Positions 7,811 to 14,954 of a DNA stretch of 22,593 bases are shown piece after piece. The stretch covers positions 1 to 22,593 of the forward strand of contig JBBSME010000042.1 of assembly GCA_038233335.1 (NCBI GenBank). Direction: 5' to 3'. Position numbers and translations under genes: made by a program. Under the pieces are notes generated by a model. The model saw only the letters and a list, made by a program, of their open reading frames with translations, was not told the DNA's origin and searched no databases. How positions within the stretch are numbered: position 1 is the first letter of the stretch; the number at the start of each line of letters is the position of its first letter. The stretch comes from Iamia sp038233335. Its GTDB lineage: Bacteria > Actinomycetota > Acidimicrobiia > Acidimicrobiales > Iamiaceae.

Positions 7811-8620
7811 TCAGGGATCGGGTGGGTACGACACGCGACAGGCGTTGATGGGGTCCATCCCCTTGAGGCGGTAGCGGCGGGCGCGGGAGAACTCGACGCC
7901 GCTGAGGCTCTCGACCTCAGAGCGGACGTCGATCGAGGCCAGCACCTCGCCCCCCTTGGCCTGCTCGGTCAGGCGGGCGGCCACGTTGACCACGTGGCCC
8001 ATCACGTCGTCGTGGGTGACCACCGCCTCGCCGTGGTGCAGCCCGGCCCGCACGCGGAGCGGGCTCGGGTCTTCGTTGACCAGCTCCACCGCGGCGAGGA
8101 CCGCGGCCTCGGCCGCGGGAAAGGTGAGCATCAGGCCGTCACCCATGCGCTTGACGATGTGGCCGCCGCGACTGCGGATCACGGGGCCGGCCCACCGGTG
8201 GTGGGCGCTCACGAGACCGGCGGCGGCATCGTCGCCCTCGGAGGCGGTGAACCCGGTGAACCCCTCGAGGTCGGTGAACACCACGGTGATGGGGGTGAGG
8301 GTGGACGGTCCGGGCCCGACCTCGGTCCGGGCCAGCGACATGGCCTGCAACGCCGACAGGCCCAGGTTGGCCAGCACCGACGGGCGCTGCTCGGCGGTCC
8401 GCTCGAGGAAGCGCTGGAGCACCTTGCTGGGCGGGGCGATGCGGGCCTGGTTGGCCGCCGGGTCCTCCAACCAGTCGCGATCGACCAGGCCGACGTCGAC
8501 GGCCTGGGCGGCCCACTCCTCGTCCGAGCGGATCATGGCGGCCAGGCGCTCGGTGATCGACTGGTGCAGGGACGCCACGGCGCGGGCACCGGCGCCACGG
8601 ACGTCATCGGCGGAGGTCAC
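7811..8620 (-). CDS. Class III adenylate cyclase, soluble, with N-terminal helical domain
   Basis: A 269-residue enzyme predicted to make cAMP from ATP. Residues 1-105 are helical and unrecognised, possibly a regulatory domain as in mycobacterial Rv1264-type cyclases. The catalytic domain (about 110-265) has all residues expected for a true adenylate cyclase: metal aspartates D117 (VVFTDLEGFT) and D161 (RMGDG), adenine-specifying K157 and D205 (HDDVMG), transition-state N212 and R216 (VVNVAARL). No transmembrane segment is present. The GTG start at 8620 is set by a leaderless-type box. A Crp/GlxR-type cAMP receptor lies 0.7 kb away on the same strand, which fits a local cAMP circuit. The gene is convergent with disA across the hairpin-repeat block. 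Confidence 0.92.
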   Translation of the reverse strand: MTSADDVRGAGARAVASLHQSITERLAAMIRSDEEWAAQAVDVGLVDRDWLEDPAANQARIAPPSKVLQRFLERTAEQRPSVLANLGLSALQAMSLARTEVGPGPSTLTPITVVFTDLEGFTGFTASEGDDAAAGLVSAHHRWAGPVIRSRGGHIVKRMGDGLMLTFPAAEAAVLAAVELVNEDPSPLRVRAGLHHGEAVVTHDDVMGHVVNVAARLTEQAKGGEVLASIDVRSEVESLSGVEFSRARRYRLKGMDPINACRVSYPPDP

Positions 8621-8626
8621 AGGGTG

Positions 8627-8632
8627 ACTCTA
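8627..8632 (-). promoter_or_regulatory. -10 box TAGAGT, leaderless start of the adenylate cyclase
   Basis: On the minus strand TAGAGT is followed by six bases and the GTG at 8620. There is no Shine-Dalgarno. Confidence 0.6.
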
Positions 8633-8684
8633 GGAGCCGCAGCCGGCGGCCCGGCCCTCCGTGCCCCGGTGCCGTGGCGTCGGT

Positions 8685-8690
8685 CATGCT
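8685..8690 (+). promoter_or_regulatory. Candidate -10 box CATGCT, leaderless start of the hydrolase gene
   Basis: CATGCT differs from TANNNT only at its first base and lies exactly six bases before the ATG at 8697. It is accepted mainly because the spacing matches neighbouring genes. Confidence 0.4.
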
Positions 8691-8696
8691 GGGGCC

Positions 8697-9377
8697 ATGG
8701 CCTCTCCCCTCCCGTCCGGGTCCGCTCTCCACCTGGTGCAGACGGAGGGTGCCCGTCGCGGCCTGGTCATCGTGCCTGACATCGGTGGCCTGCGGCCGCT
8801 GTTCACCGACATGGCCGACGCGCTGGCGGCCGAGCACGGGTGGTCCGTCGCCACCTTCGAGCCCTGGCCGGGCCGCGAGCACCTGACGCTCGAGGAGCGT
8901 CTGGCCGCGGTCGGCTCGCTGGACGACTCCGTCCTGCTGGCCGACGTGGCCGCCGCGGCCGACGCTCTCGAGGTGGAACCGGTCGCGGTCATGGGCTTCT
9001 GCCTGGGTGGGATGGTGGCCCTCAAGGCCGCGGCGGCGGGGCGTCTCGACCGGGCCGTGTCCTTCTACGGGATGGTGCGCCTGCCGGACCGCTGGCGGTC
9101 GGAAACGATGGGCGAGCCCCTCGACGCTCTGGCCTTCGGGTCCGCGCCCGTCCTCAGCCTGGTCGGCACCGAGGATCCCTGGGTCCCGGCCGCCGACGCC
9201 GATGCCCTCGCCGCCACCGGGGCCGAGGTGGTGCGCTACCCGGCCGCCGACCACGGCTTCGTCCACGATCCGTCGCGTCCCGCCCACCGCCCCGACGACG
9301 CGGCCGACGCCTGGCGCCGGACCATCGCCTTCCTCACCCAGGTCAGAGGGCGCGGCGGTCCAGCTCGACCCGGTTGA
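8697..9377 (+). CDS. Dienelactone-hydrolase-family alpha/beta hydrolase
   Basis: A 226-residue cytosolic alpha/beta hydrolase. The nucleophile elbow GFCLGG places Cys102 as nucleophile, as in carboxymethylenebutenolidase. The acid is Asp160 (GTEDPWVP) and the base His186 (AADHGFVHD), giving the Cys-Asp-His triad of the DLH family (usual length 230-250). The early strand GLVIVPDIGGL fits the fold. The real substrate is unknown; DLH-fold proteins also act on other esters and lactones, and no catabolic operon is nearby. It sits between a cyclase and a cAMP receptor gene, both on the opposite strand. Its last 35 bases overlap the 3' end of the convergent crp gene. Confidence 0.85.
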   Translation: MASPLPSGSALHLVQTEGARRGLVIVPDIGGLRPLFTDMADALAAEHGWSVATFEPWPGREHLTLEERLAAVGSLDDSVLLADVAAAADALEVEPVAVMGFCLGGMVALKAAAAGRLDRAVSFYGMVRLPDRWRSETMGEPLDALAFGSAPVLSLVGTEDPWVPAADADALAATGAEVVRYPAADHGFVHDPSRPAHRPDDAADAWRRTIAFLTQVRGRGGPARPG

Positions 9378-10002
9378 GGATCCGGTAGCGGCGCTCTCGC
9401 TGGTCGATCCAGCCCAGGCGCACGAAGCTGGCGATGGCCTTGTTCACCCGCTCGCGCGAGGCGCCGACCATCCCGGCCAGCTCCTCCTGGGTGATGGGGA
9501 GGACGAACTCGTCCTCCTCGCCGGCCAGCTCCAGCAGCCGCTTGGCCGTCCGCCCGGTGACGTCGAGGAAGACCGAGTCGGCCAGTGCCGTGTTGGTGTT
9601 GCGCAGGCGACCGACGAGCAACCTCACCACACCCCAGAGGAGGGTGGGGCGGGCCTCGTAGATGGCCTTGAGAGGGGCGAACGGGATGCTCAGCACCTGC
9701 GATGCCTCCAGAGCCCGCGCCTCCGCGGACCGGCCCAGCCCGTCGAACAGGGACATCTCACCGATCAGGTCACCCCGCTCCATGAGGGCGACCATCGACT
9801 CCCGGCCGTCGACCGAGCGCTTGGAGATGGCGATGCGCCCGTTGACCACCACGTGGAGGTCGACCGGCTCGGCCTCCTCGGCGAAGAGCAGGTCACCCCG
9901 TTGGAGGTCGATGGTGGTGGTCGCCGCTTCGACCTGGCCCATCTCCTCGTCGGAGAGGTCGGCCAGGAGCGGGACGTCGCGTAGCAGGGATGTCTCGGGC
10001 AC
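9343..10002 (-). CDS. Crp/Fnr-family cAMP-responsive regulator (GlxR/Crp-like)
   Basis: A 219-residue transcription factor. The N-terminal cyclic-nucleotide domain has the phosphate-binding cassette GEMSLFDGLGRSAEARA, including the Arg-Ser pair that contacts cAMP in E. coli Crp. A long dimer helix follows (LLVGRLRNTNTALADSVFLDV), then a winged helix with recognition region TQEELAGMVGASRERVNKAI. The sequence resembles mycobacterial Crp and corynebacterial GlxR throughout. The GTG start at 10002 is given by TACCAT six bases upstream. A TCAC-N6-GTGA palindrome overlaps the expected -35 position. The nearby adenylate cyclase suggests its ligand is made locally. It is divergent from ispD. Confidence 0.93.
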   Translation of the reverse strand: MPETSLLRDVPLLADLSDEEMGQVEAATTTIDLQRGDLLFAEEAEPVDLHVVVNGRIAISKRSVDGRESMVALMERGDLIGEMSLFDGLGRSAEARALEASQVLSIPFAPLKAIYEARPTLLWGVVRLLVGRLRNTNTALADSVFLDVTGRTAKRLLELAGEEDEFVLPITQEELAGMVGASRERVNKAIASFVRLGWIDQRERRYRILNRVELDRRAL

Positions 10003-10008
10003 CGCGGC

Positions 10009-10014
10009 ATGGTA
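10009..10014 (-). promoter_or_regulatory. -10 box TACCAT, leaderless start of the crp-like gene
   Basis: On the minus strand TACCAT, six bases, then GTG at 10002. It fixes the start, since no ATG or Shine-Dalgarno is available. Confidence 0.65.
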
Positions 10015-10029
10015 CCGGCCGGACGAATG

Positions 10030-10043
10030 TCACACCGCAGTGA
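10030..10043. promoter_or_regulatory. Palindrome TCAC-N6-GTGA in the crp/ispD intergenic region
   Basis: An inverted repeat with 4-base arms and a 6-base spacer, overlapping the expected -35 of the crp-like promoter. The arms are in the opposite order to the canonical Crp site (TGTGA-N6-TCACA), so identity as a Crp site is doubtful. Confidence 0.25.
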
Positions 10044-10108
10044 GCGTCGGCCGCCCGACCTGCGACGACGCCAGGCCCCGGGGACTGAGGGCCCAGAACC
10101 CGGCCGGG

Positions 10109-10114
10109 TAGCGT
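10109..10114 (+). promoter_or_regulatory. Candidate -10 box TAGCGT for the ispD-ispF-rlmB operon
   Basis: TAGCGT lies eight bases before the GTG at 10123, close to the spacing seen at leaderless genes here. Confidence 0.45.
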
Positions 10115-10122
10115 GCCGCTCT

Positions 10123-10791
10123 GTGGAGCCAAGCCCGTCGGACCGGTCCGAGGAGGTGTGGACCGTCGTCGTCGCCGCCGGCGGTGGCACCCGCTTCGGC
10201 GGGGCCAAGCAGTACGCCGAGGTGGGTGGTCGGCGGGTGCTCGACTGGAGCGTGGCCGCGGCCCGCACCGCCGGCACCCGCGTGGTCCTGGTGGTGCCCC
10301 CGGACCGAGCGGAGGATCCCGAGCCCTCGGTCGACGCAGTGGTGGCCGGCGGCGCCACCCGCTCGGCCTCGGTGCGGGCGGGGCTCGCCGCCGTGGCCGG
10401 CGCCGCGGAGGTCGTCGTGGTGCACGACGGGGCGCGCCCGGCCGCCACCCCTGACCTGTTCGCCGCGGTGATCGCCGCAGTGCGGGAGGGCGCCGACGCC
10501 GCCGTCCCCGGCGTGGCCCTGGTCGACAGCGTGCGGCATCGGGACGGGCGGGCCGTCGACCGCGATGAGCTGGTCGCGGTCCAGACCCCCCAGGCCTTCC
10601 GCGCCGCGGCCCTGCGCCGCGCCCACCAGACCGAGCGGGAGGCCAGCGACGATGCCACCCTCGTGGAGGACGACGGCGGTGCGATCGCCGTCGTCCCCGG
10701 TGAGCAGGCCAACGTGAAGCTGACCCACCCCACCGACCTCGACCTCGTGGCCCGCGCCCTGGTCCCGCCTGCGTCCCGGACGGCGGGCTGA
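10123..10791 (+). CDS. ispD: 2-C-methyl-D-erythritol 4-phosphate cytidylyltransferase
   Basis: A 222-residue enzyme of the MEP isoprenoid pathway, joining CTP and MEP to give CDP-ME. Signatures: nucleotide-binding loop AAGGGTRFGGAKQ (residues 18-30), VVHDGARP, VQTPQAFR, DDATLVEDDGG and the closing NVKLTHPTDLDL. I chose GTG 10123 because TAGCGT precedes it and the length is then normal; GTG 10156, just before the first strand, is the alternative. Its TGA overlaps the ispF ATG by one base (TGATG), so the two consecutive pathway genes are translationally coupled. In many actinobacteria carD precedes ispD; here a divergent crp-like gene takes that place. Confidence 0.95.
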   Translation: MEPSPSDRSEEVWTVVVAAGGGTRFGGAKQYAEVGGRRVLDWSVAAARTAGTRVVLVVPPDRAEDPEPSVDAVVAGGATRSASVRAGLAAVAGAAEVVVVHDGARPAATPDLFAAVIAAVREGADAAVPGVALVDSVRHRDGRAVDRDELVAVQTPQAFRAAALRRAHQTEREASDDATLVEDDGGAIAVVPGEQANVKLTHPTDLDLVARALVPPASRTAG

Positions 10792-11318
10792 TGCAGGTGC
10801 GCGTCGGCATGGGTGTCGACCTCCACCCGTGGAGCGAGGACGAAAACCGCCCGCTCGTCCTCGGCGGAGTCCGGTTCCCGGACGGCCCTGGGCTGGCCGG
10901 CCACAGCGACGCCGACGCGGTGGCCCACGCCTGCACCGATGCCCTGCTGGGCGCGGCCGGCATGGGCGACATCGGCCAGCACTTCCCGGACTCCGACCCG
11001 CAGTGGGCCGGGGCCGACAGCGTGGCCCTGCTCTCGGAGGCCACCCGTCGGGTCCGGGCCGAGGGGTGGGAGCCAGCCAACGTGGACTGCTCGATCGTGC
11101 TCGACGCCCCCCGCCTGGCCCCGGTGCGAGCCGAGATGGCCGAGCGCCTCAGCGGCGCGGTCGGTGCTCCGGTCACCGTCACCGGACGGCGGAGCGAAGG
11201 CATCGGTGCGGTGGGCCGCGGTGAGGGTGTGGTCGCCTTCGCGGTGGCCCTGGTGACCAGGGATGGAACGGTGGGGGGTCGCGGATCGCCACGGGGCGTA
11301 CGCAGGGGAGGGGAGTAG
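10791..11318 (+). CDS. ispF: 2-C-methyl-D-erythritol 2,4-cyclodiphosphate synthase
   Basis: A 175-residue enzyme that cyclises CDP-ME 2-phosphate in the MEP pathway, acting as a trimer with a metal at each active site. The metal ligands are visible: D10 and H12 (GMGVDLHPW) and H46 (DADAVAHACTDALLGA). Further signatures are GHSDAD, DIGQHFPDSDP and RRSEGIGAVGRGEGV. About 15 Gly/Arg-rich residues at the C-terminus exceed the usual ~160. It starts within the ispD stop codon, and its TAG overlaps the rlmB GTG by one base, giving a tight three-gene operon. Confidence 0.96.
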   Translation: MQVRVGMGVDLHPWSEDENRPLVLGGVRFPDGPGLAGHSDADAVAHACTDALLGAAGMGDIGQHFPDSDPQWAGADSVALLSEATRRVRAEGWEPANVDCSIVLDAPRLAPVRAEMAERLSGAVGAPVTVTGRRSEGIGAVGRGEGVVAFAVALVTRDGTVGGRGSPRGVRRGGE

Positions 11319-12346
11319 TGGCGCGGCAGGGTGGACCTCGCAAGGGGAGCGGCAGCAAGAACTCGGGCCCGCGGTCGCAGGGATCCGGGCGGTCGGGCCC
11401 ATCCCGGTCCGGCGGTTCCCGGTCCGGTGGGTCGCGTTCGGGCGGGTCCCGGTCCAGCGGGCCGCAGGCGGGACACTCCCGCTCCGGGGGCCGTCGATCC
11501 AAGGGCGCGGGGCCGGGCAGGGGAGGGGCCGGACCCGGGCCACCTCGGTCCAACACCGACCACCCTCGGGCCCGTCCCGGGCCCCCGCGCGGGCTGGGCG
11601 GCACCCAGGTGGAGGGCCGCCATGCGGTCCGGGAGCTCCTCCTGGCCGGCCGCCGTCGCGTCTCCGAGGTGCTGATCGCTGCTGACCTCGATGCCGCCGC
11701 GATCGTGGAGGAGATCATCGACCTGGCCGAGAGCGACGGCGTCCCGGTCCAGCGCCTCAGCCGGGCCAAGGTCGATGCCGCGGCCCGCACCGATGCACCC
11801 CAGGGAGTGGTGGCCTTCGCCGCCCCCCTGGAGGAGCACGACCTCGACGACCTGGCCTCGGGCGCCGTCCGCGCCACCGCGTCGGGTGACGGCCCCCCGT
11901 TCCTCCTGGCCCTGGACGGCCTCACCGACCCCGGCAACCTGGGCGCCGTCCTGCGCTCGGCCTCGGCGGCCGGGGTGACCGGCGTGGTGCTGCCCCGGCA
12001 CCGATCCGTCCACGTCACCCCGACGGTGGCCAAGGCGGCGGCGGGCGCCATCGAGCACCTGCCGATGGCCGTGGTCGGGGGGCTCCCGGCCGCCCTGGCC
12101 CAGCTCACCGAGCGCGGCGTGTGGGCCGTCGGGCTCGACGCCGGCGGCGATCGGTCCCTCTGGGGCCTCGACCTGACCGGCCAGCCCGTGATCCTGGTCG
12201 TCGGGGCCGAGGGCTCGGGCCTCTCCCGGCTGGTCGGCCAGCGCTGCGACGAGGTGGTTGCCATCCCCATGCGCGGGCCCCTCGACAGCCTCAACGCGGC
12301 CACCGCGGCCGCCCTGGCCTGCTTCGAGATCACGCGCCGGCGCTGA
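11318..12346 (+). CDS. rlmB: SPOUT/TrmH-family RNA 2'-O-methyltransferase (RlmB-like)
   Basis: A 342-residue SAM-dependent methyltransferase, probably modifying 23S rRNA. Residues 1-85 are disordered, rich in Gly, Ser and Arg, and include four SRSGG-type repeats. The substrate-binding domain starts at VEGRHAVRELLLAGRR. The SPOUT knot has its motifs: NLGAVLRSASAAGVTGVVLP, VVGAEGSGLSRL and LDSLNAATAAALACFE. The GTG start overlaps the ispF stop and follows GGGGAGGGG. Basic low-complexity N-tails occur on actinobacterial homologues, for example the mycobacterial protein, and probably help RNA binding. The exact target (G2251 as in E. coli, or another site) is not provable from sequence. Confidence 0.92.
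   Translation: MARQGGPRKGSGSKNSGPRSQGSGRSGPSRSGGSRSGGSRSGGSRSSGPQAGHSRSGGRRSKGAGPGRGGAGPGPPRSNTDHPRARPGPPRGLGGTQVEGRHAVRELLLAGRRRVSEVLIAADLDAAAIVEEIIDLAESDGVPVQRLSRAKVDAAARTDAPQGVVAFAAPLEEHDLDDLASGAVRATASGDGPPFLLALDGLTDPGNLGAVLRSASAAGVTGVVLPRHRSVHVTPTVAKAAAGAIEHLPMAVVGGLPAALAQLTERGVWAVGLDAGGDRSLWGLDLTGQPVILVVGAEGSGLSRLVGQRCDEVVAIPMRGPLDSLNAATAAALACFEITRRR
11402..11461 (+). repeat. Four 15-base tandem repeats coding SRSGG in the rlmB N-tail
   Basis: Four consecutive in-frame units encode Ser-Arg-Ser-Gly-Gly, the last as SRSSG. Units differ at wobble positions, so the amino-acid pattern is better conserved than the DNA. Confidence 0.8.
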
Positions 12347-12384
12347 TCCACCCCCGGGGGAGCTGGCCCGCGAGGGGTTGACAG

Positions 12385-12456
12385 ATGTGGCAGGGCCGCC
12401 GCACCTACGTGGAGATCGCCGACGCCGTCAGTCGCCACGCCAAGTCGGTCGGCTAG
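12385..12456 (+). other. 23-codon ORF, possible remnant of an alkyltransferase-like helix (doubtful)
   Basis: Between rlmB and the convergent NUDIX gene, ATG 12385 opens a 23-residue frame containing GRRTYVEIADAVSRHAKSVG. The pattern TYxEIAxAxxRxxxxxVG resembles the DNA-binding helix of Ogt/MGMT-type proteins. It ends at TAG inside a 14-base palindrome, and the rest of that family (the PCHR site) is absent. GAGGGG about 7 bases upstream could serve as a ribosome site. It is either a relic or chance. Confidence 0.2.
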
Positions 12457-12461
12457 CCGAC
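12448..12461. terminator. Weak candidate terminator palindrome between rlmB and the NUDIX gene
   Basis: GTCGGCTAGCCGAC is a perfect 14-base palindrome in the gap between two convergent genes. With no separate loop, the hairpin would be small. Confidence 0.3.
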
Positions 12462-12476
12462 GCCCGCGGCCCTGGG

Positions 12477-13031
12477 TCATCGCCCCTCGGTCGGCGCCCC
12501 TCCGCGTGCGCCCTCCGTGTCCGGGGTCCCCGCCGGGAGGGGCACCGTGCGCCCGGCCCACCAGTCCTCGATCCGCCGGCGGTGGTCACCGGCCATCACC
12601 GTCGGCACCTCGGCGGGTACGAACCACCGCCACGCCGTCACCTCGCGGGGATCGGCCACCGGCTCCCCCGTGGCGGTTCCGGCGTACACGGTGATCTGCA
12701 GCCACCCGGCCCGCTCAGAGCGGGCCACGTACTCGCCCACCAGCCCGGTGAGGTGGACGTCGAGGCCGAGCTCCTCCCGCACCTCGCGGCGGGCCCCGTC
12801 GGCCGGGTGCTCGCCCAGCTCCACGAACCCCCCTGGCACCTCCCACATCCCGACGAAGGGGTTCCGAGCCCGCTGGGAGAGCAGCACCCGCCCGCCGTCG
12901 TCGCTGATCACGACGGCGGCACAGGGGGCGTTGCGCACCATGCGCCACCGGGCCCCGTGGTCCGAGCAGGTGGGGACGCCGGTCACCTCGGGGCTGGGCG
13001 CTCCGCACCGTTCGCAGTGCAGGATGGTCAC
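12477..13031 (-). CDS. NUDIX hydrolase with N-terminal zinc ribbon
   Basis: A 184-residue hydrolase, probably cleaving a nucleoside-diphosphate-linked substrate. The NUDIX box is intact from G68: G-x5-E74-x7-REVREELGL. Residues 6-25 look like a metal-binding ribbon (C6, C9, C22, H25), as in NudC-like and other ribbon-containing NUDIX proteins; the length is short for true NudC and its C-terminal specificity motif is absent. The last ~20 residues are low-complexity. GTG 13031 is supported by TAGGTT six bases upstream. It is divergent from fdhD across 84 bases. The substrate is unknown. Confidence 0.88.
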   Translation of the reverse strand: MTILHCERCGAPSPEVTGVPTCSDHGARWRMVRNAPCAAVVISDDGGRVLLSQRARNPFVGMWEVPGGFVELGEHPADGARREVREELGLDVHLTGLVGEYVARSERAGWLQITVYAGTATGEPVADPREVTAWRWFVPAEVPTVMAGDHRRRIEDWWAGRTVPLPAGTPDTEGARGGAPTEGR

Positions 13032-13037
13032 AGGCGG

Positions 13038-13043
13038 AACCTA
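13038..13043 (-). promoter_or_regulatory. -10 box TAGGTT, leaderless start of the NUDIX gene
   Basis: On the minus strand TAGGTT, six bases, then GTG at 13031. No Shine-Dalgarno. Confidence 0.6.
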
Positions 13044-13103
13044 ACGCCGACGACCTCCGCCCCGGCCCCCGGGGCAGCCGGTGGGGTGGAACGGTTGCAT
13101 CGC

Positions 13104-13109
13104 TACGGT
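13104..13109 (+). promoter_or_regulatory. -10 box TACGGT, leaderless start of fdhD
   Basis: TACGGT, six bases, then GTG 13116. This selects 13116 within a much longer open frame. Confidence 0.6.
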
Positions 13110-13115
13110 GGCCGG

Positions 13116-13907
13116 GTGGCCCACTCCCGCTCACGGCGGATCCTGGTCCGCCGCCACGACGACGGCGCCCAGCGACGTTCGCCCGATCACGTCGCCGTCG
13201 AGGAGCCGCTCGAGATCCGCCTCGACGGCCACATCGTCACGACGACGATGCGCACCCCGGGCGACGACCACGAGCTGGGCGTCGGCTTCGCCTGGGCCGA
13301 GGGGCTGATCGATGGGGTGCGCCTGGCCGGGGTCCGGTCCTGCGGGCTGGGCCTCGACGAGCGGGCGGCGTTCAACGTGGTCGACGTGGACACGGCCGGG
13401 CGCGCTGAACCGCCCCGGCCCCGCCTCACCCCCACCACCTCGGCCTGCGGTGTGTGCGGGTCCGCGTCGGTCGACGAGCTCCTCGGGCGATTGCGACCCC
13501 TCCAGCGGACCGCGACCATCTCCGTGGACGTGCTGCTCGGGATGGCCGCTCGCGTCCGCCCGGACCAGGAGCTGTTCGCGACCACTGGGGGGGTGCACGC
13601 GGCGTGCGCGTTCCGGGCCGACGGTGAGCCGGTCGCGGTCCGGGAGGACATCGGCCGCCACAACGCCGTCGACAAGGTGGTCGGGCGGCTGCACCTCGAC
13701 GGGGCCCTCCCCGCCGCGGACCTGGGCCTCTACGTGTCCGGGCGGGCTGGGTTCGAGATCGTGCAGAAGGCGTGGGCGGCCGGGTTCGCCACGGTGGTGG
13801 CCGTGGGCGCCCCCACCTCTCTGGCCGTCGAGGTGGCGCGCACCGCCGGGATCACCCTGGCCGCCTTCCAGCGCCCCGGCGGCATCAACCTCTACTCACC
13901 GGACTGA
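13116..13907 (+). CDS. fdhD: FdhD, sulfurtransferase for formate dehydrogenase maturation
   Basis: A 263-residue protein that, in E. coli, passes sulfur from IscS to the molybdenum cofactor so that formate dehydrogenase becomes active. The reactive loop CGVCG gives Cys111 and Cys114. Other signatures: PLEIRLDGH, MRTPGDDHELGVGFAWAEG, REDIGRHNAVDKVVG, and the C-terminal SGRAGFEIVQKAWAAG...RPGGINLYS. The reading frame stays open far upstream, but the conserved region begins only after 13116 and a leaderless box marks this GTG. No formate dehydrogenase or moa/mog gene is in the window, so its client lies elsewhere. Confidence 0.95.
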   Translation: MAHSRSRRILVRRHDDGAQRRSPDHVAVEEPLEIRLDGHIVTTTMRTPGDDHELGVGFAWAEGLIDGVRLAGVRSCGLGLDERAAFNVVDVDTAGRAEPPRPRLTPTTSACGVCGSASVDELLGRLRPLQRTATISVDVLLGMAARVRPDQELFATTGGVHAACAFRADGEPVAVREDIGRHNAVDKVVGRLHLDGALPAADLGLYVSGRAGFEIVQKAWAAGFATVVAVGAPTSLAVEVARTAGITLAAFQRPGGINLYSPD

Positions 13908-13948
13908 CCTCAGGGGTCGTTCCGGCCCCGCCGATCACCCGGCGACCT

Positions 13949-14920
13949 TCAGTCGGGCACCAGGGCGAGGGTGAGGGCCAGGTCGTCGTCCGCGTCGGTC
14001 CAGATCTCGGCCACCTCGAACCCGGCCGGCTCCAGCAGGGCGGGCAGGCGCTCGACGCGGAACTTGGACGAGATCTCGGTGTGGATGCTCTCGCCCTCGT
14101 CGACCTTGATCTCGATCCCGGCGCCGGGCACGGAGACCACCTGGGCCGAGGTGGCGACCAGGTGCATCTCGATGCGCTCCTCGTCGTCGTCCCAGCGGGC
14201 CTCGTGGCGCCACGCGCCCAGGTCGAAGTCGGCGCCCAGCTCGCGGTTCAGCACCGCCAGCACGTTGCGGTTGAACGCGGCGGTGACCCCGATGGGGTCG
14301 TCGTAGGCGGTGAGCAGCCGGTCGACGTCCTTCACCAGGTCGGTGCCGAGCAGCAGGCCGTCGCCGGGGGAGAGGATGTCGGCCACCTGGCTGATGAAGC
14401 GGGCCTGCTCGTCGGGGATGAAGTTGCCGATGGTGCCGCCCAGGAAGGCGACCAGGCGCCGACCCCCGGCAGGGATGCGATCGAGGTCGTGGAGGAAGTC
14501 CCCGACCACGGGCACGACCTCCAGCCCGGGGTACTCAGCGCCGATGGCTTCGGCCGCCAGCTCCAGGGTGCTGCCGCTGACGTCGAGGGGGCAGAAGCGC
14601 GCGAGCTGGCCGGTTGCGGTGAACGCATCGAGCAGGAGGCGGGTCTTGTCGGATGTGCCCGAGCCCAGCTCCACGAGGGTGTCGGCCCCGGACCGACTGG
14701 CCACCTCGGGGGCGCGGGCCTCGAGGATGGCCCGCTCCCGGGAGGTGGGGTAGTAGTGCGGGACCCGGGTGATGGCGTCGAACAGGACGCTGCCGAGGTC
14801 GTCGTAGAGCCACTTGGGCGACAGCCACCTCTGCGGCGATGCCTCCAGGGTGCGACGCACGTTGTCGGCCATCGACTCCGAGGCCGAGGGCTCGGCCGCG
14901 TCGGGGTTCGGGGTGGTCAC
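13949..14920 (-). CDS. egtD: L-histidine N-alpha-methyltransferase (ergothioneine biosynthesis)
   Basis: A 323-residue SAM-dependent enzyme that trimethylates histidine to hercynine. SAM-binding motif ELGSGTSDKT lies at 84-93 and GGTIGN at 161-166. The histidine-pocket residues I recall from the M. tuberculosis EgtD structure are present at the same numbers: Y39, Y56, N166, Y206, M252, E282 and S284 (HTEISSKF). This makes the function close to certain. The GTG start follows a GAGGAT ribosome site. It is downstream of egtB on the minus strand with a 34-base gap, so co-transcription is expected. It is convergent with fdhD. Confidence 0.97.
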   Translation of the reverse strand: MTTPNPDAAEPSASESMADNVRRTLEASPQRWLSPKWLYDDLGSVLFDAITRVPHYYPTSRERAILEARAPEVASRSGADTLVELGSGTSDKTRLLLDAFTATGQLARFCPLDVSGSTLELAAEAIGAEYPGLEVVPVVGDFLHDLDRIPAGGRRLVAFLGGTIGNFIPDEQARFISQVADILSPGDGLLLGTDLVKDVDRLLTAYDDPIGVTAAFNRNVLAVLNRELGADFDLGAWRHEARWDDDEERIEMHLVATSAQVVSVPGAGIEIKVDEGESIHTEISSKFRVERLPALLEPAGFEVAEIWTDADDDLALTLALVPD

Positions 14921-14954
14921 AGGGATCCTCGTGGTGCGGCGGCTGGGGCTCGGG

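Noticed and set aside
11263..11685. Alternative plus-strand frames across ispF and rlmB
   Set aside because: They overlap well-supported genes in other frames and have only Gly/Arg/Pro-rich content.
12378..12383. Perfect TTGACA hexamer after rlmB
   Set aside because: No -10 at 16-19 bases; the nearest TACGTG is 22 bases away and no gene follows on that strand.
12258..13115. Long N-terminal extension of the fdhD frame
   Set aside because: It runs antisense through the NUDIX gene and back into rlmB. FdhD similarity starts only after 13116, where a -10 box and GTG occur.
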